Shown one piece after another: positions 8,192 to 17,191 of a DNA stretch of 64,000 nucleotides. The notes under the pieces are model-generated. The model had not been told where the DNA came from. It made no database searches and saw only the letters and a list, made by a program, of their open reading frames with translations. Location: positions 1,240,001 to 1,304,000 of the forward strand of contig NZ_JAFMTA010000001.1 in assembly GCF_017916515.1 (NCBI RefSeq), read 5' to 3'. The stretch is from Naasia sp. SYSU D00948. Its GTDB lineage: Bacteria > Actinomycetota > Actinomycetes > Actinomycetales > Microbacteriaceae. Made by a program: the position numbers and the translations under genes. Every line of letters begins with the position of its first letter. The first letter of the stretch is position 1.

Positions 8192-9421
8192 CTAACCGCG
8201 CTCGGCGCCGGGCTTGGCTCCGACAGGCGCCGAACGGCGCTCCCGCGCGGAGCCCGCCACCAGACCCGAGACCGCGACGAGGACGAGCACGGTCGAGAGG
8301 GCGAGCAGCAGGCCGACCTGGTCGGCGAGGACACCGATGACGGGCGGTCCGGCGAGGAACGCCAGGTAGGCGATGGTCGCCACCGCGCTGACCCGGGCGG
8401 CCGCCTGCCGGGGGTCGTCGCCGGCCGCCGACATGCCGACGGGGAAACCGAGCGCCGCGCCAAGACCCCAGAGGACCGAGCCCGCGACGGCGAGCCAGGG
8501 CACCGGGACGAAGACGATGAGCGCGAGACCGGCGACCGCGAGCAGCGCGGACGCGCGCAGGACCGGGACCCGGCCGAAGCGGTCGAGGAGGACGGTGCCG
8601 CCCAGCCGCCCGACGGTCATCGACACGAGGAAGACGCCGAGCACGACAGCGCCCGCGGCGTTGTCGAAGCCGTGGCCGTCCACCATGGCGAGCGGCAGCC
8701 AGTCGTTCGCCGACCCCTCCGCGAACGCCATGCCGAGGACGAGCACCCCGACCACGAGCGTCCGCGGCTCCAGCCAGACGGCGAGCCGACTCCGCCAGGT
8801 CTCGGCGGGTGCGTCGTGAGCGGGCTCCGGCTCGTCGTGGCGCTCCGACTGGTAGAACCGGACCGTGACGGCGATCGCGACCGCGATCAGGATCGCGACG
8901 ACCGACATGTGCAGGAGGACCGGGACCGCGGCGGCCTCCGCGAGCGCGCCGATCCCGACGCCGAGGACCGTGCCGCCGCTGAACATCGCGTGGAACAGCG
9001 GCATGACGGTGCGGCCGAGCGCGCGCTCGTTCGCGGTCCCGGCGACGTTCATGGCGACGTCGCACACGCCGTTCCCCAGCCCGAACACCACGAGCCCGGC
9101 GAAGCACAGGAGCGGACTGCCGAGGGCGGCTCCGATGCCGGCCAGCGGGAGGCCGAGCGCGCCGACGGCGAGACTCGCGAGGACCGACCGGGCGGTGCCG
9201 ATGGCGGCGATGATGTGGCTCGAGGCGGTGAGTCCGGCGATCGACCCCGCCGCGATCCCGAACAGGACGAAGCCGAGCGTCCCGGTGGACACCTGCAACT
9301 CGTCGCGGACGGCGGGCACCCGCGACAGCCACGTCGCGACCGCGAGGCCCGAGAGGGCGAACGTGACGAACACGGCGTTGCGCCACGCCGTCACCTGGCC
9401 CCGGGTCAGGGGAGAGCTCAC
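8192..9421 (-). CDS. MFS transporter
   Basis: A 409-residue protein with about twelve hydrophobic segments and a polar central loop (about 190-210, rich in Glu, Asp and His), typical of major facilitator superfamily efflux proteins. The opening LSGLAVATWLSRVPAVRDEL resembles the YbjJ-like branch, whose substrates are mostly unknown. Each half has a small glycine-rich motif (AAGSIAGL; SMTVGRLGGTVLLDRFGR). It leads the MFS-nucS unit and shares a 57-bp divergent promoter region with the M13 peptidase gene. Confidence 0.87.
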   Translation of the reverse strand: MSSPLTRGQVTAWRNAVFVTFALSGLAVATWLSRVPAVRDELQVSTGTLGFVLFGIAAGSIAGLTASSHIIAAIGTARSVLASLAVGALGLPLAGIGAALGSPLLCFAGLVVFGLGNGVCDVAMNVAGTANERALGRTVMPLFHAMFSGGTVLGVGIGALAEAAAVPVLLHMSVVAILIAVAIAVTVRFYQSERHDEPEPAHDAPAETWRSRLAVWLEPRTLVVGVLVLGMAFAEGSANDWLPLAMVDGHGFDNAAGAVVLGVFLVSMTVGRLGGTVLLDRFGRVPVLRASALLAVAGLALIVFVPVPWLAVAGSVLWGLGAALGFPVGMSAAGDDPRQAAARVSAVATIAYLAFLAGPPVIGVLADQVGLLLALSTVLVLVAVSGLVAGSARERRSAPVGAKPGAERG

Positions 9422-9464
9422 CCCTTCACGCTAGTCAGCACCGGGGGATGGCGGAGGCGCCGAA

Positions 9465-9470
9465 TAGGCT
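9465..9470 (+). promoter_or_regulatory. Candidate -10 element before the M13 peptidase
   Basis: TAGGCT ends 8 nt before the ATG at 9479, a spacing that would put the transcript start at or next to the start codon. Only a weak GGTGAG lies between, so short-leader or leaderless translation is plausible. Confidence 0.4.
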
Positions 9471-9478
9471 GGTGAGCC

Positions 9479-11458
9479 ATGACCGACAACGCTCCCGCCC
9501 TGTCCTCCGGCATCGCCCTCGAGGAGCTCGACCCGGCCATCCGACCGCAGGACGACCTGTTCCGGCACGTGAACGGCCGCTGGATCGAGCGCACCGAGAT
9601 CCCGTCGGACCGGGCGCGGTACGGCTCGTTCTACGTCCTCGCCGAGGAGGCCGAGAAGGCGGTCCGCGAGATCGTCACCGAGGCGCAGCAGGCGGAGCCG
9701 GGGACGGAGGAGCGCAAGCTGGGCGACCTCTTCGCGAGCTTCCTCGACGAGGAGCGCGTCGAGCAGCTCGGGACGGCGCCTCTCGAGGACGTCCTCGCCG
9801 CGGCACGCGCCGTCGACTCGATCCCGGCGCTGCTCGAGACCGTCGGTCGTCTGGAGCGCCGCGGCGCGCCGGGCTTCGTGCAGCTCTTCGTGGACAACGA
9901 CCCGGGCAGTCCGGAACGGTACCTCGTCTTCATGGAGCAGGGCGGCCTCGGCCTGCCGGACGAGAGCTACTACCGCGAGGAGAAGTTCGCGGAGATCCGC
10001 GAGGCCTATCTGGGGCACGTCGAGCGTCTCCTCGCACTGGCCGGGTTCGACGACGCCGCGGAGCGCGCGCGCTCGGTGCTCGAGCTGGAGACCGCGATCG
10101 CCGCCGCGCACTGGGACAACGTCCGGACTCGCGACAGCCAGGCCACCTACAACCTGCGCACCTGGGCGGACGCCGCGGGGCTCGTCTCGACCGGCGGCGG
10201 CGCCGACCTCTCGATCTGGCTGACGGGTCTCGGCGCACCCGCGGGGGCCCTCGACGAGGTGGTCGTGCGGGAGCCGAGCTTCCTCGAGGGCCTCGGCGCC
10301 CTCCTCGTGGAGGAGCGGCTCGAGGCGTGGCGCAACTGGCTCGCCTGGCAGCTCGTGCACCAGGCCGCTCCCTACCTCCCGTCCGTCTTCGTCGAGGAGA
10401 ACTTCGACTTCTACGGCCGCACCCTCACCGGCACCCCCGAGCTGCGGGCGCGCTGGAAGCGGGGCGTCTCGCTCGTCGAGGGCTCGATGGGCGAGGCCGT
10501 GGGCAAGGTGTACGTGGAGCGGCACTTCCCGCCTGCGGCGAAGGAGGCGATGGACGCCCTCGTCGCGAACCTGGTGGAGGCGTACCGCCGCTCGATCGAG
10601 TCCCTCGACTGGATGGGCGAGGACACGCGACGGCGTGCCCTCGACAAGCTCGAGAAGTTCACCCCCAAGATCGGCTACCCCGTGAAGTGGCGGGACTACT
10701 CGCCGCTGCAGATCGACGCCGCCGACCTCCTCGGCAACGTGCGCCGCGCCTCCGAGTACGAGTTCGACCGGGAGCTCGGGAAGATCGGCAGGCCGCTCGA
10801 CCGTGACGAGTGGTTCATGACGCCGCAGACGGTCAACGCGTACTACAACCCCGGGTTCAACGAGATCGTCTTCCCGGCGGCCATCCTGCAGTACCCCTTC
10901 TTCACCCCGGACCGGGATCCCGCCGCCAACTACGGCGCCATCGGCGCCGTGATCGGGCACGAGATCGGCCACGGGTTCGACGACCAGGGCTCGCGCTTCG
11001 ACGGCGACGGCCGCCTCACCGACTGGTGGACACCCGAGGACCGGGCCGCGTTCGAGCAGCGTGCTGCCGTCCTCATCGAGCAGTACAGCCGGCTCGCGCC
11101 CAAGCAGGTGCCCGACCACAAGGTCAACGGAGCGCTCACCGTGGGCGAGAACATCGGCGACCTCGGCGGCCTCGGCATCGCCTGGAAGGCCTACGTGCTG
11201 TCCCTGGACGGCCAGGAGCCGCCCGTCGTGGACGGGCTCACCGGCGCGGAGCGCTTCTTCCTCTCCTGGGCTCAGGCCTGGCAGATGAAGGCACGCGACG
11301 AGGAGGTCATCCGGCTCCTCACGATCGACCCGCACTCGCCGAGCGAGTTCCGCTGCAACCAGATCGTGCGCAACCTCGCGCCGTTCTACGACGCGTTCCG
11401 GGTCACACCCGCCGACGCGCTGTGGCTGGACCCTGCGGAGCGTGTCACGATCTGGTGA
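9479..11458 (+). CDS. M13 family zinc metallopeptidase (PepO/neprilysin-like)
   Basis: A 659-residue endopeptidase of the neprilysin family. The zinc site HEIGH is at residues 494-498 (His494, Glu495, His498), with the third ligand Glu557 in GENIGDLGG. The substrate-binding NAYYNP element and the C-terminal RVTPADALWL block of the family are also present. There is no signal peptide or membrane anchor, so like other bacterial PepO-type enzymes it is probably cytoplasmic and degrades peptides. Its stop overlaps the GTG of the beta-lactamase-like gene by 4 nt (GTGA), so the two are translationally coupled. Confidence 0.95.
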   Translation: MTDNAPALSSGIALEELDPAIRPQDDLFRHVNGRWIERTEIPSDRARYGSFYVLAEEAEKAVREIVTEAQQAEPGTEERKLGDLFASFLDEERVEQLGTAPLEDVLAAARAVDSIPALLETVGRLERRGAPGFVQLFVDNDPGSPERYLVFMEQGGLGLPDESYYREEKFAEIREAYLGHVERLLALAGFDDAAERARSVLELETAIAAAHWDNVRTRDSQATYNLRTWADAAGLVSTGGGADLSIWLTGLGAPAGALDEVVVREPSFLEGLGALLVEERLEAWRNWLAWQLVHQAAPYLPSVFVEENFDFYGRTLTGTPELRARWKRGVSLVEGSMGEAVGKVYVERHFPPAAKEAMDALVANLVEAYRRSIESLDWMGEDTRRRALDKLEKFTPKIGYPVKWRDYSPLQIDAADLLGNVRRASEYEFDRELGKIGRPLDRDEWFMTPQTVNAYYNPGFNEIVFPAAILQYPFFTPDRDPAANYGAIGAVIGHEIGHGFDDQGSRFDGDGRLTDWWTPEDRAAFEQRAAVLIEQYSRLAPKQVPDHKVNGALTVGENIGDLGGLGIAWKAYVLSLDGQEPPVVDGLTGAERFFLSWAQAWQMKARDEEVIRLLTIDPHSPSEFRCNQIVRNLAPFYDAFRVTPADALWLDPAERVTIW

Positions 11459-12351
11459 TCACGGACAGCACGCGACGCGGAGGACGAGGCCAGGGGTCGG
11501 GCCGGCACCGCGGCTTCGATGCGGCCGAGAACTTCGCCGCCGGCTTCAGCGCTCTGGCGGACGTCGCGCTCGCGGGCGCCAAGGTGTCCGCACGGGCGAT
11601 CGACCTCCTGAGCGGGCGGGTCCTGCTCTCGGTCGACGACACCGTCGTCCTGCCCACGGCGGACGTGGGGAAGCTGCTGCTCCTGCTCGAGGTCTCGGCC
11701 CGGCTCGGCAGCGGACTCGACTCCCGCTACGAGATCCTCGACCGGGAGCCGGAGGACGATTCCGCGACCGCGGGCATCTGGCAGCACCTGTCGGCTCCGT
11801 CGTTCCCGCTCGCCGACCTCGCCGCGCTCGTCGGATCGACGAGGGACAGCATGGCGACGAACGCCCTCCTGCGGCGAGTGGGACTCGAGGCCGTGTGGCG
11901 GCGGGCGGAGTCGCTCGGCATCCGCAAGACGGCCCTCCTCGACCGGGTGCGCGACCGTCGCGGTCCCGACGACGCCCCGCAGCTCTCGGTGGGGGCGGCC
12001 GACGAGCTCACCTGGCTGATGTCCGGGATCGCGCGCGGCGAGATCGTCGACGCCGCCACCAGCTACCGGGTGGCCGACTGGCTCGCCCTCGGCATGGACC
12101 TCTCGATGGTCGCCAGCGCCTTCGGGCTGGACCCGCTCGCCCACACCCGGTCGGATCACGGCCTCGCCCTGTTCAACATCACCGGATCGGAGCCGGGCGT
12201 GCGGGCGGAGGCGGGCGTGCTCCGCGGGCCGCGCGCGGGAGTGTCGTACGCCGTGACGCTGGTGTTCCCGGATCGTCGTCTCCCGGACCGCCTCGGCGCC
12301 CTGGGCGCGATGCGGACCCTCGGCATCGACCTGCTCGAGTACGTCCACTAG
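11455..12351 (+). CDS. Class A beta-lactamase-like protein with altered active-site motifs
   Basis: A 298-residue protein with the layout of actinobacterial serine-hydrolase/class A beta-lactamase-fold proteins: LLSGRVLLSVDD, PTADVGKLLLL, SMATNALLRRVG, DRVRDRRGPDDAP, and near the end LFNITGSEPGVRAEAG followed by a final strand. Read against the family, all three catalytic motifs differ. The Ser of SxxK is Asp70 (D-V-G-K73), SDN is R130-D-S132, and the Lys of KTG is Ile242. Classical acyl-enzyme hydrolysis therefore looks impossible, pointing to a pseudoenzyme or binding role. No signal peptide is visible. The GTG start at 11455 overlaps the M13 peptidase stop. The motif alignment is by eye. 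Confidence 0.75.
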   Translation: MITDSTRRGGRGQGSGRHRGFDAAENFAAGFSALADVALAGAKVSARAIDLLSGRVLLSVDDTVVLPTADVGKLLLLLEVSARLGSGLDSRYEILDREPEDDSATAGIWQHLSAPSFPLADLAALVGSTRDSMATNALLRRVGLEAVWRRAESLGIRKTALLDRVRDRRGPDDAPQLSVGAADELTWLMSGIARGEIVDAATSYRVADWLALGMDLSMVASAFGLDPLAHTRSDHGLALFNITGSEPGVRAEAGVLRGPRAGVSYAVTLVFPDRRLPDRLGALGAMRTLGIDLLEYVH

Positions 12352-12353
12352 CA

Positions 12354-12428
12354 CTCAACAGGCGGAATCGCCGCCAACAGCAGGACACGCCGCCCGCCGG
12401 CCTGTTGGAGTCAGAAGTGCCTGTTGAG
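12354..12428. terminator. Nested inverted repeats between convergent genes
   Basis: CTCAACAGGC (12354-12363) is exactly inverted as GCCTGTTGAG (12419-12428). Inside lie CCAACAG (12374-12380) against CTGTTGG (12402-12408), and a GGCGG/CCGCC hairpin (12361-12375). The set fills the 94-bp gap between the beta-lactamase-like gene and hemA, so a bidirectional terminator is the simplest reading; the long-range pairing is unusual for one. Confidence 0.5.
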
Positions 12429-12445
12429 CGCGAGGGAGAGCGGGG

Positions 12446-13708
12446 TCAGCCGGCCTCGGAGGCCCGGCCGCGCTCCTCCTCGTCGAGCCCCGTCCCGAGG
12501 TCGAACAGCGTGTTGAGGGCGTCGACGACGCGCTCGCCCTGACCGGCGCGCGCCAGATCCTTCGCCCGCTGGGTCGGCTGGTGCACCAGCACGCTCACCA
12601 GATGGCGCAGCGCACGCTCGGTCGTCTGGTCCCGCAGCCCGCGCTCGCCGAGGCGCGCGAGCTCGGCCTCGAGGATCCCGAAGACGTGGGTCCGGAACGC
12701 GACGACCGCGGACGTGACCTGGTGCTCGCTGCTCTCCGCGGTGAACTGGGCGGCCGCGCGGCCGACCAGGTCCCGCGCCTCGTCCGGCGCGGCCAGCTCG
12801 CTCAGCGGGGCGTGCAGGCGGATCGTCTCGAGGTCGAGGAGCTCCACGCCGGGGAGCTCGCCGACGCGCGGGTCGACGTTCCGGGGCAGGCCGAGGTCGA
12901 TCACGAAGAGGGGACCGGTGGCCTGACGCGCGGCGACCAGCTCCGGGGTGAGCACGTACGTGCTGGCGCCGCTGCAGGTGACCACGACGGTCGCGGTCTC
13001 GAGGGCGGACCGCAGATCGCGGATCGGCCGCACTCCCTCCCGGGTGGCGAAGCGCGAGGCGCGGCCCGACGGCGAGTAGACGGCGACCTCTCCGACGCCG
13101 CGGTCGCGCAGGGCGGCCAGGCTCGCGCCCGCGTAGGCGCCCGTCCCGACGAGGAGGACGTCCTGGTCGCGCCAGTCGGCGATGCGCGAGGAGGCGAGGT
13201 CGAGCGCCAGCCGGACGATCGACCGGCCGGCCCCGCCGAGTCCGGTCGTGTTCTGCACCTCGCGGGACGCGGTGGAGGCGCGCTGGAACAGCCGCTCGAG
13301 GTGCGTCGAGGTGGTGCCCTGGGCCCGTGCCCGCTCGAGCGCGCGCCGGACCTGGCCGGCGATCTCGCCCTCGCCGACGACGACCGACTCCAGTCCGCTC
13401 GACACGGCGAAGAGGTGCTCGGCGACCGCCGCGTCGGAGTGCACGACGACGGCCTCGCGCAGCCGGTCCCCGTCGACCCCGGTCAGCTCGGCGACGCGGC
13501 GGAGGGCCCGCTCGCTCTCGTCGGCGCGAGCGGAGCCGTCGACATCGAGGTAGGCCTCGAACCGGTTGCAGGTAGCGAGGACAACAGCTCCCTCGATGGA
13601 GGGGCTCGCCTCCACGAGCTCGGTGCCGAGGTCGGTCGCGCCGACGGACAGCCGCTCCAGGAGGTCGAAGGCCGCGGTGCGATGACTCGCGGAAAGACAC
13701 AGGAGCAC
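12446..13708 (-). CDS. hemA: Glutamyl-tRNA reductase
   Basis: This 420-residue enzyme reduces glutamyl-tRNA to glutamate-1-semialdehyde with NADPH, the first committed step of C5-pathway heme synthesis. The catalytic cysteine is Cys47 in [10 protein letters not shown]. An NADP-binding domain follows ([18 protein letters not shown], about 170-190), then the C-terminal dimerisation helix. The SxSHRTA motif near the N-terminus is intact. The start is GTG at 13708 with no Shine-Dalgarno; a TAGAAT hexamer 6 nt upstream suggests a leaderless mRNA. It diverges from hemE and is the only heme gene on the minus strand here; its product is used by HemL, HemB and HemC encoded across the intergenic region. 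Confidence 0.97.
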   Translation of the reverse strand: MLLCLSASHRTAAFDLLERLSVGATDLGTELVEASPSIEGAVVLATCNRFEAYLDVDGSARADESERALRRVAELTGVDGDRLREAVVVHSDAAVAEHLFAVSSGLESVVVGEGEIAGQVRRALERARAQGTTSTHLERLFQRASTASREVQNTTGLGGAGRSIVRLALDLASSRIADWRDQDVLLVGTGAYAGASLAALRDRGVGEVAVYSPSGRASRFATREGVRPIRDLRSALETATVVVTCSGASTYVLTPELVAARQATGPLFVIDLGLPRNVDPRVGELPGVELLDLETIRLHAPLSELAAPDEARDLVGRAAAQFTAESSEHQVTSAVVAFRTHVFGILEAELARLGERGLRDQTTERALRHLVSVLVHQPTQRAKDLARAGQGERVVDALNTLFDLGTGLDEEERGRASEAG

Positions 13709-13714
13709 CCCAGA

Positions 13715-13720
13715 ATTCTA
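13715..13720 (-). promoter_or_regulatory. Candidate -10 of a leaderless hemA transcript
   Basis: On the minus strand TAGAAT ends 6 nt before the GTG of hemA and no ribosome binding site fits between. The region also holds a CCCAGGCTGGG palindrome. No good TTGACA-type -35 is visible. Confidence 0.4.
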
Positions 13721-13783
13721 GAGCCCCAGGCTGGGCGCCGGTTCCGAGCGGAGGCCGTGCCCCTGCGTGGAACACTGGGAGCC

Positions 13784-14851
13784 GTGCCTCTGCCCGCCAG
13801 CCATCCCCTCGTCGACGGGCGGACCTCCTCGTCGCCGCTCGTGTCCGCCTACCGCGGAACGCGCCAGCCGACCCCGCCGATCTGGTTCATGCGCCAGGCG
13901 GGACGCTCGCTCCCCGAGTACCGGGCGGTCCGCGAGGGGATCCCGATGCTCGAGTCCTGCCTGCGGCCGGAGCTCGCGAGCGAGATCACCCTGCAGCCCG
14001 TGCGCCGCCACGGCGTCGACGCCGCGGTGTTCTTCAGCGACATCGTGATCCCGCTGCTGCTGGCGGGAGTGAAGGTCGACATCGAGCCCGGGCGCGGACC
14101 GGTCATCGAGCAGCCGATCCGCACCGCCGGGGACGTTGCCCGTCTGCGCGACCTCGTCCTCGACCCGGAGGCGCTCGCCCCGGTCGCCGAGGCGGTCCGG
14201 CTCACGGTCGATGCGCTCGGCGGCACCCCGCTGATCGGCTTCGCCGGCGCTCCCTTCACTCTCGCGGCCTACCTCGTCGAGGGCGGCCCCTCGAAGGACC
14301 ACCTGCGCGCACGGACCCTCATGCATGCCGATCCCTACGCCTGGCACGGTCTGCTCGAGTGGGCGGCCGACGCGTCGGGCGCGTTCCTCCGGGCCCAGCT
14401 GCTCGCGGGCGCGAGCGCCGGCCAGCTGTTCGACTCCTGGGCGGGCTCCCTCTCCCGCCGCGACTACGTCACCTCGGTGGCGTGGGCCTCCGCCCGTGTG
14501 CTCGACGCGGTCCGCGACCTCGGGGCGCCGCTCGTGCACTTCGGCGTCGGGACCGGTGAGATCCTCGGTGACCTGAGGTCGGCCGGCGCGGACGTGATCG
14601 GCGTGGACTGGCGCATCCCCCTCGACGAGGCGGCCCGCCGCGTCGGGCCCCTGCCGCTGCAGGGCAACATCGATCCCGCCATGCTCGCCGCGCCGTGGCC
14701 GGTCCTCGAGCGCCACGTCCTCGAGGTCGTCGAGCAGGGGAGAGCGGCTCCGGCGCACGTCCTCAACCTCGGCCACGGCGTGCCCCCCGAGGCGGACCCC
14801 GACGTGCTCACGCGCCTCGTCTCCTTCGTGCACTCGCTGCCGCCGTCATGA
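13784..14851 (+). CDS. hemE: Uroporphyrinogen III decarboxylase
   Basis: A 355-residue enzyme that removes four carboxyl groups from uroporphyrinogen III to give coproporphyrinogen III. Signature IWFMRQAGRSLPEYRAVR (about 28-45) contains the conserved Arg residues binding substrate carboxylates, and FAGAPFTLAAYLVEGG is the second family signature. GTG at 13784 gives the usual N-terminus; GTG at 13757 is an in-frame alternative. Its stop overlaps the next start in ATGA, so it is coupled to cgoX. First gene of the rightward heme cluster. Confidence 0.96.
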   Translation: MPLPASHPLVDGRTSSSPLVSAYRGTRQPTPPIWFMRQAGRSLPEYRAVREGIPMLESCLRPELASEITLQPVRRHGVDAAVFFSDIVIPLLLAGVKVDIEPGRGPVIEQPIRTAGDVARLRDLVLDPEALAPVAEAVRLTVDALGGTPLIGFAGAPFTLAAYLVEGGPSKDHLRARTLMHADPYAWHGLLEWAADASGAFLRAQLLAGASAGQLFDSWAGSLSRRDYVTSVAWASARVLDAVRDLGAPLVHFGVGTGEILGDLRSAGADVIGVDWRIPLDEAARRVGPLPLQGNIDPAMLAAPWPVLERHVLEVVEQGRAAPAHVLNLGHGVPPEADPDVLTRLVSFVHSLPPS

Positions 14852-16185
14852 CGTCCGTCGTCGTGATCGGGGGTGGCGCGGCCGGCCTGGTCGCGGCGCG
14901 CTCCGCGGTGCTCGCGGGCGCCGAGGTCACCCTCCTCGAGGCGACGGACCGGCTCGGCGGCGCCGTGGCGAGCGAGGAGGTCGGCGGCGTCCGGCTGGAC
15001 ACCGGGGCCGAGAGCATCGCGGCCCGCGGCAGGACCGCGCTCGACCTGTTCGCGGCCCTCGGGCTCGAGCCCGTGTCGCCGGCGGCGTCCGGCGCGTGGC
15101 TGCAGACCTCGGGCGGCCCGTTCCCGCTGCCCGCGGCCGGCATCCTCGGCATCCCCGGCTCGCCTCTCGCCGACGACGTGCGCGCGGTCCTCGGCGGCCG
15201 CGCGGCGCTGCGCGCCTGGCTCGACAGCGTCCTGCCCGTCCTGACCATCGGCAGGGAGACCAACCTGGGCCGGCTGGTGCGCCGGCGCATGGGCTCCGCG
15301 GTCCTCGACACGCTCGTGACCCCGGTCGTCCGGAACGTGTACGCGGTCGACCCCGGCGAGGCCGACGTGGAGGCCCTCGCGCCGGGACTCAACGGCGCCC
15401 TCACCCGCTCCGGGTCGCTCTCGTCGGCGGTCCTGCAGCTGCGCGCCTCCGCGCCGGCGGGATCGGCGGTGCGGGGCCTCGACGGCGGCATGGCCACCCT
15501 GGTGGACGCCCTCGAGCGGGATCTCGACCGCTTCGGCGTGCGGGTCCTCCGATCGACTCCCGCGACGGCCCTCACCCGGGAACCGGGCGGCTGGCGGGTG
15601 GAGACCCCGAGCGGGCCGCAGGTCGCTGACCGCGTCATCCTCGCCGGTTCCGGCGCGTCCGCCCGGCGGCTCCTGGCGCCCCTCCTGCCGGGCCTGCTGG
15701 AGGACTGGCCGGCGGCCCACCGCACGACGGTCGTGACGCTGGTGGTCGACGCCCCGGTCCTCGACGAGGCGCCGCGGGGATCGGGTGTCCTCGTCGCGGA
15801 CGGGGTGCCCGGGGTGCGCGCCGGGGCGCTCACCCATGCGTCGGCGAAGTGGCCGTGGCTGGCCGCCCGCCTGCCGGCCGGACGGCACGTCCTCCGGCTG
15901 AGCTATCGAGGGGATGCCGCGGAGGGAACCGGGGCGGAGGAGGCGCTCGCGGACGCCGCGCGCCTGCTCGGCCGGGAGCCCTGGGAGCTGACCGTGGTCG
16001 GCTCCGCCGTGACGCCCTGGACTCAGGAGAGCCAGCGTGCCCTGATCGGCATGCGTTCCCGGATCGAGGACGTGCGGGCTGCGGTCGCGGAGATCCCCGG
16101 GCTCGAGGTCGCCGGAGCCTGGGTCGCGGGCACCGGTCTGGCGTCCGTTCTCGCCGACGGCGACCGCGCCGGCCGGGCCGTTTGA
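14848..16185 (+). CDS. cgoX: Coproporphyrinogen III oxidase (HemY-type, FAD-dependent)
   Basis: A 445-residue flavoprotein of the HemY/HemG family. In Gram-positive bacteria with chdC it oxidises coproporphyrinogen III to coproporphyrin III using oxygen. The N-terminus is the dinucleotide motif VVVIGGGAAGLVAARSAV followed by Glu (LLEATDRLGG). The C-terminal GAWVAGTGLASVLADG is the FAD-closing segment. ATG at 14848 overlaps the hemE stop by 4 nt. Historical symbols are hemY or hemG. The presence of chdC and cpfC in the same cluster is the reason to assign the coproporphyrin rather than protoporphyrin reaction. Confidence 0.93.
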   Translation: MTSVVVIGGGAAGLVAARSAVLAGAEVTLLEATDRLGGAVASEEVGGVRLDTGAESIAARGRTALDLFAALGLEPVSPAASGAWLQTSGGPFPLPAAGILGIPGSPLADDVRAVLGGRAALRAWLDSVLPVLTIGRETNLGRLVRRRMGSAVLDTLVTPVVRNVYAVDPGEADVEALAPGLNGALTRSGSLSSAVLQLRASAPAGSAVRGLDGGMATLVDALERDLDRFGVRVLRSTPATALTREPGGWRVETPSGPQVADRVILAGSGASARRLLAPLLPGLLEDWPAAHRTTVVTLVVDAPVLDEAPRGSGVLVADGVPGVRAGALTHASAKWPWLAARLPAGRHVLRLSYRGDAAEGTGAEEALADAARLLGREPWELTVVGSAVTPWTQESQRALIGMRSRIEDVRAAVAEIPGLEVAGAWVAGTGLASVLADGDRAGRAV

Positions 16186-16280
16186 CCCCCGGCGCCCGCC
16201 CTGTCAACCCGCCCGACGGGCCCTGAGGCGATGCCGCTACTCTGAGGGAACTCGCCTATTTCGTTCGGATCGGAGCGGTC

Positions 16281-16718
16281 ATGAAGAACAAGCTGGTGTT
16301 CGTCACAGGAGCTGCGGTCGGGTACGTCCTCGGTGCCCGGGCGGGCCGGAAGCGCTACGAGCAGATCAAGGCCGGCGCCGACAAGTTCTGGAACAGCCCC
16401 GCGGTGCAGAAGCGGGTCGAGCAGGTCCAGGGCTTCGTCGACGACCACGCGCCCGACGTGCAGTCCAAGGTGACGGACGCCGGCAAGAAGGTCGTCGACC
16501 AGGTCACGAAGCGGACGACGCAGCGCTTCTCGCAGAAGGGCTCCTCGAGCTCGGGCTCCTCGGGCGGCACCGGCGCCACGGGTGCAGCCGGCGGCACCGG
16601 AGCCGCAGGCGACGGCGGCATCACCTCGGGCAACACCACCACCGGCACGACCGCGTCCGGCACGACCATCCCCGGCGCCTCGCAGCCGGGGGCGGGCGAC
16701 CGGCCGCCCTTCGAGTGA
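16281..16718 (+). CDS. YtxH-like small envelope protein
   Basis: A 145-residue protein. It starts with one hydrophobic segment containing FVTGAAVGYVLGARAGRKRYEQI, the YtxH-like glycine-zipper helix followed by basic residues. An amphipathic Lys/Gln-rich helical part (about 35-85) leads into a Gly/Ser/Thr-rich disordered tail. The start codon is ATG at 16281 with CGGAG upstream. Its stop overlaps the holin-X-like gene in GTGA. Function unknown; such genes are commonly found beside holin-X and DUF3618 genes in actinobacteria, possibly in envelope stress or stability. Confidence 0.75.
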   Translation: MKNKLVFVTGAAVGYVLGARAGRKRYEQIKAGADKFWNSPAVQKRVEQVQGFVDDHAPDVQSKVTDAGKKVVDQVTKRTTQRFSQKGSSSSGSSGGTGATGAAGGTGAAGDGGITSGNTTTGTTASGTTIPGASQPGAGDRPPFE

Positions 16719-17191
16719 GCAGCGGAGCCGTCCCGGTCCAGCCTCGGGGCGACGACACGAAGAGGGGAGCCGTCCCGGCGGCCTCCCGGGGCGACGACAC
16801 CAAGAAGAAGTCGCTGATCCAACTTCTCGGTGACGTCCCCGGCCTGATCTCGCAGCTGATCCGCGCCGAGATCGAGCAGATCAAGAAGGAGCTCACCGAC
16901 AAGCTCAAGAAGCTCGGGCTCGGCGCGGGGCTCTTCGCCGGCGCCGCGTTCTTCGGCTTCTTCGCCTTCGCGGTGTTCCTGACGACGGTGATCCTGGTCC
17001 TCGCCATCTGGCTGCCGGCCTGGCTCTCCGCCCTGATCGTCCTGGTCGTGCTCTTCGCGATCACGGCGGTGCTCGCGCTCCTCGGAGTGCGCGAGGTGAA
17101 GAAGGGCGTCCCGCCCGTGCCGCAGGACTCCCTGGAGAGCGTGAAGAACGACGTCCGAGCGATCAAGGGAATGGGGAAGTATGACCGGTGA
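16715..17191 (+). CDS. Phage-holin-like (Actinobacterial holin-X) family protein
   Basis: A 158-residue protein. The hydrophilic N-terminus holds two imperfect units with GAVP...RGDDTK (residues 4-14 and 18-29). An amphipathic region follows (LLGDVPGLISQLIRAEIEQI), then two long hydrophobic helices (about 68-95 and 100-125) and a short basic tail. This is the holin-X (DUF1469-like) architecture; despite the name these are chromosomal membrane proteins, not lysis proteins. GTG at 16715 is coupled to the preceding stop, and the 3' end overlaps the DUF3618 gene by 11 nt. Confidence 0.82.
   Translation: MSSGAVPVQPRGDDTKRGAVPAASRGDDTKKKSLIQLLGDVPGLISQLIRAEIEQIKKELTDKLKKLGLGAGLFAGAAFFGFFAFAVFLTTVILVLAIWLPAWLSALIVLVVLFAITAVLALLGVREVKKGVPPVPQDSLESVKNDVRAIKGMGKYDR

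Noticed and set aside
16715-17191. Prophage holin
   Set aside because: The holin-X family is a chromosomal membrane family in actinobacteria and no other phage gene is present.
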